NCBI GenBank assembly: GCA_030824175.1
Contig: JAVBYH010000335.1
Span: 1-9,109, forward strand
Reading direction: 5' to 3'
Source of the DNA: Bacteroidota bacterium
GTDB lineage: Bacteria > Bacteroidota > Ignavibacteria > UBA10030 > UBA8401
Length of the DNA: 9,109 nucleotides
Each line of letters starts with the position of its first letter. Within the stretch, counting starts at the first letter, position 1. The position numbers and the translations under genes were made by a program. The notes under the pieces are model-generated. The model had not been told where the DNA came from. It searched no databases and was given only the letters and a program-made list of their open reading frames with translations. This document shows, one piece after another, positions 1 through 6,100 of the stretch.

Positions 1-1041
1 ATTGCCGTCCAAGTCCGCCCAGTCGGCCATCGGCGACAGATGCGACGCCGCCGAGATGCCGCAGGAGGTCTCCGTCATGCAGCCGATCATCACGCTCATC
101 CCGAACGAGCGTGCCATGGTGATCATCTTGTGCGCCTCGCGCATGCCGGTGCACTTCATCAGCTTGATGTTGATCCCGGAATACACGCCCTCGGCCTTCT
201 TCACATCGACGAGGCGCTGCACTCCCTCGTCGCCGATGATCGGCAGCGGACTCTGTTCCGTGAGCCATGCGAGCTCCTTCACCCGGTCCTTCGGCATCGG
301 CTGCTCCACGAACACGACGCCCTTCTCCTTGAGCCAGTGGATCATGTCCAGCGCGTAATGCTTGTCCTTCCACCCCTGGTTGACGTCCGTGGTGATGGGC
401 TTGTTCGTCACCGAGCGGATCGTCTCGATCATTTCCTTGTCGTTCTTTCCGCCGAGCTTCACCTTCAGCACCTTGTAGATGTCCGCTTCCTTCGTCTTCT
501 GGCGCACCACCTCCGCGGTGTCGATGCCGATCGTGAATGTCGTTGTCGGCGTGTTGTTTTTGTTGAAGCCCCAGATGTTGTACCATGGCTGGCCCATGAT
601 TTTGCCGACGAGGTCGTGGAGCGCGATGTCCACCGAGGCCTTCGCCGCCGTATTGTTCGTGGCGATCGCATCGACGTCCGAGAGGATCGATTCGAGCTCG
701 AAGGGATTGTCGTACCGGCTCAGGTCGACGCGCTTCAGGAAGGCCATGACGGATTCCTGCGACTCGCCGAGATACGGCGGCATCGACGCTTCGCCGTACC
801 CGATCACGCCGTCGTATTCGATCTCCGTGAGCACGACGGGGGTCGTCTTGCGCGACATGGACGCCACGGTGAACACATGCGTGAGCTCGAGGGTGTAGGG
901 ACGGTACGTCAGTTTCAGTTTCTTCGGCTCCTTCGAGGCAAACGAGAACGGCGCGGAGAAGGCCTTCATCGGGTTCACAAGCATCGATGCCCCGGCGATC
1001 GCGCCGGCGGTCTTGAAAAATTTTCGTCGTGTGGTGGTCAT
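1..1041 (-). CDS. Tat-exported dipeptide epimerase (enolase superfamily), C-terminus cut by window edge
   Basis: This is probably an L-Ala-D/L-Glu-type dipeptide epimerase, which inverts the alpha carbon of a dipeptide, typically from murein peptide turnover. The 347 residues in the window have no stop, so perhaps 20-40 residues are missing. A twin-arginine leader (TTRRKFFK, residues 3-10, then a hydrophobic, Ala/Gly-rich stretch to about residue 30) predicts export to the periplasm. The enolase-superfamily barrel follows. Lysines of the KxK motif are K193 and K195. Metal ligands are D219 (DVNQGW), E246 (VEQP) and D271 (GDEG, where most relatives have DES). The opposite-face lysine is K293 (NIKLMK). 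ADLDG at 342-346 carries the DxD signature that binds the substrate amino group in dipeptide epimerases and separates them from muconate and mandelate enzymes. Start 1041 is chosen because it gives an intact Tat leader. No Shine-Dalgarno sequence is visible. The family call is strong; the exact dipeptide preference cannot be read. Confidence 0.88.
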   Translation of the reverse strand, partial: MTTTRRKFFKTAGAIAGASMLVNPMKAFSAPFSFASKEPKKLKLTYRPYTLELTHVFTVASMSRKTTPVVLTEIEYDGVIGYGEASMPPYLGESQESVMAFLKRVDLSRYDNPFELESILSDVDAIATNNTAAKASVDIALHDLVGKIMGQPWYNIWGFNKNNTPTTTFTIGIDTAEVVRQKTKEADIYKVLKVKLGGKNDKEMIETIRSVTNKPITTDVNQGWKDKHYALDMIHWLKEKGVVFVEQPMPKDRVKELAWLTEQSPLPIIGDEGVQRLVDVKKAEGVYSGINIKLMKCTGMREAHKMITMARSFGMSVMIGCMTETSCGISAASHLSPMADWADLDGN

Positions 1042-1080
1042 GGCTGGGTTGAAGTGTGAGGAGCAATCATTGACTGCGGT

Positions 1081-1109
1081 AGTATAGGGAATTTAGCCAA
1101 TAAATTCAA
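1081..1109 (-). promoter_or_regulatory. Sigma70-like promoter for the dipeptide epimerase
   Basis: Read on the minus strand, a -35 box TTGAAT (1104-1109) and a -10 box TATACT (1081-1086) are separated by exactly 17 bases. Five of six -10 positions and four of six -35 positions match the housekeeping consensus. A transcript would start near 1074 and give a leader of about 33 nucleotides before the epimerase ATG at 1041. The boxes are read from sequence; promoter activity is inferred. Confidence 0.6.
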
Positions 1110-1198
1110 TCGCGGCGGGCGAGTTTCGACACGCGCGCATCTGTGTACATACGGCGTGAAGGTATGATGAAGAAATTGTGAAGATAACGTAAATATAT

Positions 1199-1229
1199 TT
1201 TGCAAATGCACCGATTATTCCATATTTTG
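1199..1229 (+). promoter_or_regulatory. Possible Bacteroidota-type promoter for the DUF47-pit unit
   Basis: TTTG at 1199-1202 is followed after 20 bases by TATTTTG (1223-1229). This resembles the TTTG / TAnnTTTG arrangement known for Bacteroidota housekeeping promoters, but the second box is one base shorter than consensus. It lies in the most AT-rich part of the divergent intergenic region (about 1185-1230) and would leave a leader of about 80 nucleotides before the ATG at 1316. This is a weak call, because short AT-rich motifs arise easily by chance. Confidence 0.25.
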
Positions 1230-1315
1230 TCACGACCTGCAATAGCTGGTCCGCACTTGTCACACTCGTTCAGCGATACACACATTCATCACACACACAT
1301 TCCGACAAACTACGT

Positions 1316-1960
1316 ATGAGACTCGACCGAATAATCCAAGCGCTTCTCCCCCACGACGAAAAGTTCTTTTCGTTCTTCGACGAATCCGCACGCATCATGG
1401 TAGAGGCAGCCGCACTCATGAAGCAGCTTCCCAAGTTCGACACGGAGGTCCGCACGAAAGTCGTGGCCCAGATCGAACAGCTCGAACACGCCGGCGACAT
1501 CGTCACGCACAAGGTGTTCTCCGAACTGAACAGCACGTTCGTCACGCCGTTCGATCGCGAGGACATTCAGATTCTCGCCTCATCGATGGACGACGTGATC
1601 GACTTCATCCAAGGAAGCGCCAAGCGGTTCCTGCTCTATAAGATCGAGGAGTGCCCGCCCGAGATGGCCGCGCTCATCGACACGCTCTACGCATCGGTGC
1701 TCGAACTGCAGCACGGCGTCTCGCTACTTGCCGACCTTCGGCGCGTGGACGACCTGAGGTCGATTATCCTGAAGGTGAACCAGTACGAGAAGGATGCCGA
1801 CGCCATCTTCGCCCAGGCCATCGCCAACCTGTTCGAGAACGAGAAGAACCCGATCTACATCATCAAATTAAAGGAAATGTTCGTTACGCTCGAAACCGCA
1901 ACGGACAAGTGCGACGACGTCGCGAATGTCTTCGAAACCATCCTGATCAAACACGCCTAA
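1316..1960 (+). CDS. PhoU-like DUF47 family protein, phosphate transport accessory
   Basis: This 214-residue, mostly helical cytoplasmic protein belongs to the DUF47 (PhoU-like, YkaA/TIGR00153) family, at the usual length. The visible hallmarks are the two PhoU-type acidic helical repeats: EQLEHAGDIVTHKVFSEL at about 54-71 followed by TPFDREDI (77-84), and the second-half segment VNQYEKDADAIF at 154-165. The C-terminal ETATDKCDDVANVFETI (193-209) is typical. Acidic residues in these repeats bind metal clusters in PhoU relatives. It has no signal peptide or membrane segment. The gene lies 6 bases upstream of a PiT phosphate permease, an arrangement found in many bacteria in which the DUF47 protein is thought to modulate or assist the permease. 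No Shine-Dalgarno sequence is visible; the leader is rich in CACA. The biochemical role of DUF47 proteins is not firmly established. Confidence 0.9.
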   Translation: MRLDRIIQALLPHDEKFFSFFDESARIMVEAAALMKQLPKFDTEVRTKVVAQIEQLEHAGDIVTHKVFSELNSTFVTPFDREDIQILASSMDDVIDFIQGSAKRFLLYKIEECPPEMAALIDTLYASVLELQHGVSLLADLRRVDDLRSIILKVNQYEKDADAIFAQAIANLFENEKNPIYIIKLKEMFVTLETATDKCDDVANVFETILIKHA

Positions 1961-1966
1961 GAGCAT

Positions 1967-2953
1967 ATGTTCTCACTTATCGTTTTCATTGTTATCGTTG
2001 CGCTGATCTTCGATTTTCTCAACGGGTTCCACGACTCCGCGAATTCCATCGCGACGATCGTCTCGACCCGGGTCCTGACGCCGAGGAAGGCCGTCATGTG
2101 GGCCGCATTCTTCAACCTCGTCGCCGCATTCATGTTCGACGTGCATGTCGCCAAAACGATCGGCAAGGGGCTCATCGAGTTGAGCGCGGTGACCGAATAC
2201 GTCATCCTGAGCGCGCTCCTCGGAGCCATTGCGTGGAACCTCATCACATGGTACTACGGCATTCCCTCGAGCTCCTCCCATGCGTTGATGGGCGGATTCG
2301 GCGGCGCCGCCGTGGCCCATGCCGGGTGGGACGCGATCATCTACGGCGGCTGGACGAACACGCTCATCTTCATCGTCGTCGCGCCGATGATGGGCATGGC
2401 GATGGGCTTCATCATCATGGCCGCGCTCATGTGGATCTTCCACAAGCGGTCGTCGTCGAAAGTAAACGGGGTGTTCCGGAAGCTGCAGCTCGTCTCGGCG
2501 GCGGCCTACAGCCTCGGCCACGGCACGAACGACGCCCAGAAGACGATGGGCATCATCACGACGCTGCTTGTGACGGCTGGCGTGCTCAAGACATTCGAAG
2601 TCCCGTACTGGGTGATCCTCTCGTCGCATTTCGCGATCGCGATGGGAACACTCTTCGGAGGATGGAGGATTGTGAAGACGATGGGCCAGAAGATCACGAA
2701 GCTCAAGCCGTCGGGAGGATTTGCGGCCGAGACCTCGGGTGCGATAACGCTTCTCGTGAGCGCCTTCTTCGGCATTGCCGTGAGCACGACGCATACGATC
2801 AGCGGCGCCATCATGGGCGTCGGCGCGACGAAACGCGCCTCGGCCGTACGATGGGGACTCGCCGGCAACATCGTCATCGCGTGGATCCTGACGATCCCCG
2901 CTTCGGCGCTCGTCGGTGCGATAAGCTATTATATCATTATGATGTTCGTGTAA
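1967..2953 (+). CDS. pit: PiT family inorganic phosphate permease
   Basis: This is an inner-membrane, low-affinity phosphate symporter driven by protons or sodium, 328 residues long, matching the short bacterial PiT subfamily. The internally duplicated PiT signature is visible in both halves: GFHDSANSIATIV (20-32) and GHGTNDAQKTMG (184-195). Each is matched by a serine-rich re-entrant motif, GIPSSSSHALMGG (98-110) and AVSTTHTISGAIMG (271-284). About ten hydrophobic segments run through the protein, with a basic cytoplasmic loop around 160-172 between the halves. The start follows the DUF47 stop after 6 bases, so the two are almost certainly co-transcribed. Transcription then meets the convergent serS at a hairpin just after the stop. 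The family is certain; the coupling ion and whether metal-phosphate is the real substrate cannot be read. Confidence 0.95.
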   Translation: MFSLIVFIVIVALIFDFLNGFHDSANSIATIVSTRVLTPRKAVMWAAFFNLVAAFMFDVHVAKTIGKGLIELSAVTEYVILSALLGAIAWNLITWYYGIPSSSSHALMGGFGGAAVAHAGWDAIIYGGWTNTLIFIVVAPMMGMAMGFIIMAALMWIFHKRSSSKVNGVFRKLQLVSAAAYSLGHGTNDAQKTMGIITTLLVTAGVLKTFEVPYWVILSSHFAIAMGTLFGGWRIVKTMGQKITKLKPSGGFAAETSGAITLLVSAFFGIAVSTTHTISGAIMGVGATKRASAVRWGLAGNIVIAWILTIPASALVGAISYYIIMMFV

Positions 2954-2958
2954 CGCGG

Positions 2959-2993
2959 CGAAATTCGCCGTCAGCCAATGACGGCGAATTTCG
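2959..2993. terminator. Convergent hairpin between pit and serS, overlapping the serS 3' end
   Basis: There is a perfect 14-bp inverted repeat, CGAAATTCGCCGTC (2959-2972) and its complement (2980-2993), with a 7-base loop. It lies 5 bases after the pit stop and covers the serS stop codon and the last six sense codons. It is well placed to end both convergent transcripts. Neither side has a T-tract, so it is not a classic intrinsic terminator; it may act as a 3' stabilising stem or work with Rho. The structure is certain from sequence and the role is inferred. Confidence 0.6.
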
Positions 2994-4236
2994 TGTACGG
3001 CTGAAGCACCTTCGGCACGATGACCTTGCCTTCGGGCGTCTGGTTGTTCTCCAAAAGAGCGGCCATCACACGCGGCAGCGCGAGCGCTGATCCATTGATC
3101 GTGTGTACGAATTCGGTCTTGCCCGACTCCGCCGAACGGTAGCGGATCTTCGTCCGGCGCGCCTGGAACGATTCGAAATTGCTGCACGACGAGACTTCCA
3201 GCCACTTCTCCTGCCCCCCCGCCCACACTTCGAGGTCGTACTTTTTCGACTGCGTAAAACCGAGATCCCCCGTGCACATCAAGAGCGTATGATACGGCAG
3301 TCCGAGCTGCTGCAGGAGGTATTCCGCGTCCGAGCGGAGCATTTCGAGCTCCTCGTACGACGCCGAGGGCACCACGAGCTTCACGAGTTCGACCTTGTCG
3401 AACTGATGCAGGCGGTTCAATCCCCGCACATCCTTGCCGTACGATCCCGCCTCGCGCCTGAAGCACGGCGTGTACGCCGCGTAGCGCAGCGGCAGCTGCT
3501 TCTCGTTGAAGATCTCCTTCGCGTGATAGTTCGTGACGGGCACCTCAGCCGTCGGGATGAGGAACAGATTGTCACGGTCGCAGTGGTACATCTGGTCTTC
3601 CTTGTCCGGGATCTGACCCGTGCCGCGCGCACTGTCTTCGTTCACGACGATCGGCGACTGGAGTTCCGTGTATCCCCGCAGCGACGCCTGGTCGAGGAAA
3701 TAGTTGATGAGGGCGCGCTGCATCTGGGCGCCCTTCCCCACGTAGAACGGGAAGCCTGCGGCTGCGACCTTCACGCCGCGCGCAAAATCGATGATGCCGA
3801 GCGCGTCGGCAAGGTCCCAGTGCGCCTTCATCGGGAAATCGTGCGCGGGTTTCTCGCCCCACTCGAAGACGACCCGATTGTCGTCGGGCGTCGCGCCGAC
3901 AGGCACGGAGGAATGCGGAAGGTTGGGCACCGTGAGGAGCACTCCTTCGAGATCCGTGTCCACGATTTTCAGTTCTTCGTCGAGCGTCTGGATGCGCGCC
4001 TTCACGCTGTTCATTTCCTCGATGATCGGCTGCGTGTCCTCCCCCGCCTTCTTCATCTGTGCAACCTTGCCCGAGACCTCGTTCCGCCTCGCCTTCAACG
4101 CCTCCACTTCCTGGATGATGCGCCGGCGCTGATCGTCGAGCTCGACGATCTTGTCGATGTTGTCGGTTTCATTCTTTGCGGCGATGCCTTTGCGGACCAC
4201 CTCGATGTTTTCGCGGATGAAGTTTTTATCGAGCAT
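2971..4236 (-). CDS. serS: Seryl-tRNA synthetase
   Basis: This class II aminoacyl-tRNA synthetase charges tRNA-Ser (and tRNA-Sec where present) with serine in the cytoplasm. The 421 residues match the bacterial family length. Residues about 28-100 form the charged, heptad-patterned antiparallel coiled-coil arm that grips the long variable arm of tRNA-Ser. The catalytic domain follows, with the TAEVP serine-binding motif at 229-233, motif 2 FRREAGSYGKD at 259-269 with arginines at 260 and 261, and motif 3 NGSALALPR at 381-389. The C-terminus (PKVLQPYTKFAVIG) is normal, so the gene is intact despite the hairpin overlapping its last codons. It starts 20 bases after the EEP lipoprotein gene stops, so the two may share a transcript. 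There is no Shine-Dalgarno sequence; CACACA sits 4 bases before the ATG. Confidence 0.98.
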   Translation of the reverse strand: MLDKNFIRENIEVVRKGIAAKNETDNIDKIVELDDQRRRIIQEVEALKARRNEVSGKVAQMKKAGEDTQPIIEEMNSVKARIQTLDEELKIVDTDLEGVLLTVPNLPHSSVPVGATPDDNRVVFEWGEKPAHDFPMKAHWDLADALGIIDFARGVKVAAAGFPFYVGKGAQMQRALINYFLDQASLRGYTELQSPIVVNEDSARGTGQIPDKEDQMYHCDRDNLFLIPTAEVPVTNYHAKEIFNEKQLPLRYAAYTPCFRREAGSYGKDVRGLNRLHQFDKVELVKLVVPSASYEELEMLRSDAEYLLQQLGLPYHTLLMCTGDLGFTQSKKYDLEVWAGGQEKWLEVSSCSNFESFQARRTKIRYRSAESGKTEFVHTINGSALALPRVMAALLENNQTPEGKVIVPKVLQPYTKFAVIG

Positions 4237-4256
4237 AGGAGTGTGTGGAGTTTGGG

Positions 4257-5078
4257 TTATTGCGATACGATGTGAAGCCTGACCATGATCGCATCGGAGT
4301 GAATGTCCTTGTTGACTACTTTTTGGGCGGCCACCGGCTTGACGGTGGACTTGCCGGCCGAATACAGATGCTGCGTTCCCGTGAGCGGTGCAGCACCGAG
4401 CTCGTTGGCGCAGATATATTTTTCCTTCATCACGCCCGAGGCTGCGCTCGAGGACGTTTCATAAAACTCCCCGCAGAGCACGAAGGGAAAATCGACGAAT
4501 TGGGGGAGCATCGCTACGAGTTCCTGTGCCTGCTTTTTGCGTTCGGCCGGCGACTGGTCGTCGACCTCCGTGGAGGCGAAGCCGACGCTCTGGAGGCCCA
4601 CGTCGATCACCGTATAGGCGAGCGAACGGCGCACCTTCCCTTTGGAGACCGGCAGCGATTCCACGGTGCTCTGCCTGATCGGATACACGCTGAACACGGC
4701 GTTGCCCGAGTCGAAGCCCTTGTAATACCGTGCCACGCCGAAGAACGGATTCATATCCAACTGACGGGCAAGCTCGCGCACCGCGTCGAAATCCTTCTTC
4801 CCTTCCATCGGGCGGTCGATCTGCTGCACGGCGACGACGTCGGGCGCGAACATTTTCACCCACGAGGCGAAGCGCTTCACGCTCTGCACGTCCGTGAGCG
4901 CGTGGAGTGTGTTGATCGAGAGGATCCTCAACGAGTCTGATTGCACTTTCTTCTCGACGGCGATCGGCGGTGCGGGCTGCGCCGGGGGTGCGGGCGCGGC
5001 CTCCTTCGGTCCCGCGCACGAGGCGAACAGGAGCGAAACAACGATGATGATATATGCGTACTGCAGTCTGGCGTTCAT
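4257..5078 (-). CDS. Lipoprotein with a degenerate endonuclease/exonuclease/phosphatase (EEP) fold
   Basis: This is a 273-residue predicted lipoprotein. Residues 1-21 form a signal peptide with lipobox LFASC (lipidated Cys21), followed by a Pro/Ala linker (about 28-40). The rest follows the EEP (DNase I-like) fold: RILSINTLHAL (51-61), PDVVAVQQI (79-87), SGNAVFSVYPI (124-134), FASTEVD (167-173), VLCGEFYE (200-207) and HSDAIMV (260-266). In active family members these are LQE, a TH motif, GDFN and SDH. Here the metal-binding Glu is Gln86, the TH histidine is Glu171, GDFN reads GEFY (E204, Y206), and the terminal SDH is SDA (A263). Catalysis therefore looks lost or changed. Start 5078 is chosen because it begins a proper signal peptide; extending upstream would read through a palindromic repeat. 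CACACACA lies just before the ATG. The fold call is fairly sure; the function is unknown, perhaps ligand binding at the outer membrane or periplasm. Confidence 0.75.
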   Translation of the reverse strand: MNARLQYAYIIIVVSLLFASCAGPKEAAPAPPAQPAPPIAVEKKVQSDSLRILSINTLHALTDVQSVKRFASWVKMFAPDVVAVQQIDRPMEGKKDFDAVRELARQLDMNPFFGVARYYKGFDSGNAVFSVYPIRQSTVESLPVSKGKVRRSLAYTVIDVGLQSVGFASTEVDDQSPAERKKQAQELVAMLPQFVDFPFVLCGEFYETSSSAASGVMKEKYICANELGAAPLTGTQHLYSAGKSTVKPVAAQKVVNKDIHSDAIMVRLHIVSQ

Positions 5079-5100
5079 ATGTGTGTGTGACTGTCGGGAA

Positions 5101-5182
5101 TTGTAGGGCGAAACGGCGTTTTGCCCCGGTTCAAAAGTTGGTACGGCCGTTTGGCCGGGCGAAATATCATTTCGCCCTACAA
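5101..5182. repeat. 82-bp palindromic intergenic element with 13-bp terminal inverted repeats
   Basis: The element is bounded by perfect 13-bp inverted repeats, TTGTAGGGCGAAA (5101-5113) and TTTCGCCCTACAA (5170-5182). Inside are three smaller hairpins: 5106-5126 (GGGCGAAA / TTTTGCCC, one G-T wobble), 5145-5156 (GGCC-GTTT-GGCC) and 5157-5177 (GGGCGAAAT, loop ATC, ATTTCGCCC). On the minus strand two imperfect direct copies are also visible (CCCGGCCAAACGGCCGT and CCGGGGCAAAACGCCGT). It almost fills the 110-base gap between the rmlD-like stop and the lipoprotein start. It encodes nothing credible. It looks like a REP/BIME-type or MITE-like dispersed element; only one copy is in this window, so dispersal is inferred. 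Confidence 0.7.
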
Positions 5183-5188
5183 AACACA

Positions 5189-6100
5189 TCAATTGCGCGT
5201 GACAAAATGAAGGTCGCGGCTGAGGGCCTCCAGGCCCGCGTCGATGGACAGGGGCGTGAAGCCGAACTCCCGGCAGGCTTTCCCCGTGTCGAACCCCGTC
5301 GAGAGCGGCCGGGGTGCTCCCTGGCCGAGTTCCGCGGACGTCGTCTTATGGATGAGCGACACGTCCAGCGCAAACGCCCTGGCGATCTTCACGGCGAACT
5401 CGTACCGGCTGAGACGATCGGCGTCGCACACATGATAAATCCCGCGTGCATCATGTTCGATCACGTTCAGCACGGCGGCGGCCACACTGCCGACATACGT
5501 CGGATTGCAGACCTGGTCCGTTGCGCACCGGATCGTCGTGCCGGCGCGCAGGCTCGAGATTACCCACGTGGCATAATTATTCTTGAGATTCACGCCGGTG
5601 CCGAACAACAGGATCACGCGGAGGATCGCATGCGGCACGCCTCCGGCAAGGAGGGCATTCTCGCCCGCGAGCTTCGTCTTCCCGTAATAGTTGACCGGAT
5701 TGACGCGATCCGCCTCCTGGTATGGGCCGTTCTTTCCGTCGAACACATAGTCCGTGGAGAGGTGGATCACCTTGGCGCCGATGAGGCGCGATGCCACGGT
5801 CAGGTGTTCGATGCCGTTCACGTTCACCCGCCATGCCGCGTCGCGCTGCTGCTCGCAGATGTCGACGCTCGAAATGGCAGCCGCGTTAATGATGATGTCG
5901 GGCCGATAGCTTGTGACGAGGCTCTTCACATCGCTGCGATTGGTGATGTCGAGCTGCGTATAGTCGAAGAGCTCACGGTCGAGATTGAAATTCCTGTGAT
6001 GCGACGTATGGAGCACTTCATAGTCGGTCGTATGCCCGAACTGTAAGGCGAGCCGCTGTCCCACGAGCCCGTTGCTTCCGCACACAAGCAATCGCTTCAT
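5189..6100 (-). CDS. RmlD-like NAD(P)-dependent sugar reductase/epimerase (extended SDR)
   Basis: This 303-residue cytoplasmic extended short-chain dehydrogenase most resembles RmlD, the dTDP-4-dehydrorhamnose reductase superfamily. The Rossmann glycine motif GSNGLVGQ is at 8-15, NAAAISSVDICE at 72-83 is the RmlD-type segment, STDYVFDG at 115-122 carries the catalytic Ser/Thr, and the Tyr-Lys pair is YGKTK (Y139, K143). NPTYVG in the C-terminal half (around 200) is also typical. Length is normal for the family. Its ATG overlaps the PfkB kinase stop by four bases (ATGA, 6097-6100), so translation is probably coupled. No other dTDP-rhamnose genes (rmlA, B, C) are nearby, so I do not assign rmlD; another nucleotide-sugar or a MAT2B-like role is possible. 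An open frame continues upstream to 6367 but lacks family homology before MKRLLVCGSNG, which fixes the start. Confidence 0.85.
   Translation of the reverse strand: MKRLLVCGSNGLVGQRLALQFGHTTDYEVLHTSHHRNFNLDRELFDYTQLDITNRSDVKSLVTSYRPDIIINAAAISSVDICEQQRDAAWRVNVNGIEHLTVASRLIGAKVIHLSTDYVFDGKNGPYQEADRVNPVNYYGKTKLAGENALLAGGVPHAILRVILLFGTGVNLKNNYATWVISSLRAGTTIRCATDQVCNPTYVGSVAAAVLNVIEHDARGIYHVCDADRLSRYEFAVKIARAFALDVSLIHKTTSAELGQGAPRPLSTGFDTGKACREFGFTPLSIDAGLEALSRDLHFVTRN

Noticed and set aside
40..1059. Long open frame on the plus strand opposite the epimerase
   Set aside because: Its product is His/Arg/Leu-rich with no recognisable domain. It is a shadow caused by GC-rich third codon positions in the epimerase, as are similar long frames opposite serS, hisF and hisA.
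1651..3466. Long overlapping frames across DUF47, pit and serS (plus 1651-3090 and minus 1973-3466)
   Set aside because: They run across three well-supported genes, have Arg/His-rich composition and lack motifs. The real genes show full family signatures in other frames.
5101..5182. CRISPR array or tRNA in the palindromic region
   Set aside because: There is no set of regularly spaced identical repeats with unique spacers, and no cloverleaf with TTCGA or anticodon arms can be drawn. The inverted-repeat layout fits a palindromic element.
5079..5192. Upstream extension of the lipoprotein frame by 38 codons
   Set aside because: The extension reads through the 82-bp palindromic element and would bury the signal peptide and lipobox inside the protein. 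The start at 5078 gives a normal lipoprotein N-terminus.
5189..6100. Assignment as rmlD in a dTDP-rhamnose cluster
   Set aside because: The superfamily fits, but rmlA, rmlB, rmlC and glycosyltransferases are all absent from the window, so the specific reaction is not supported.
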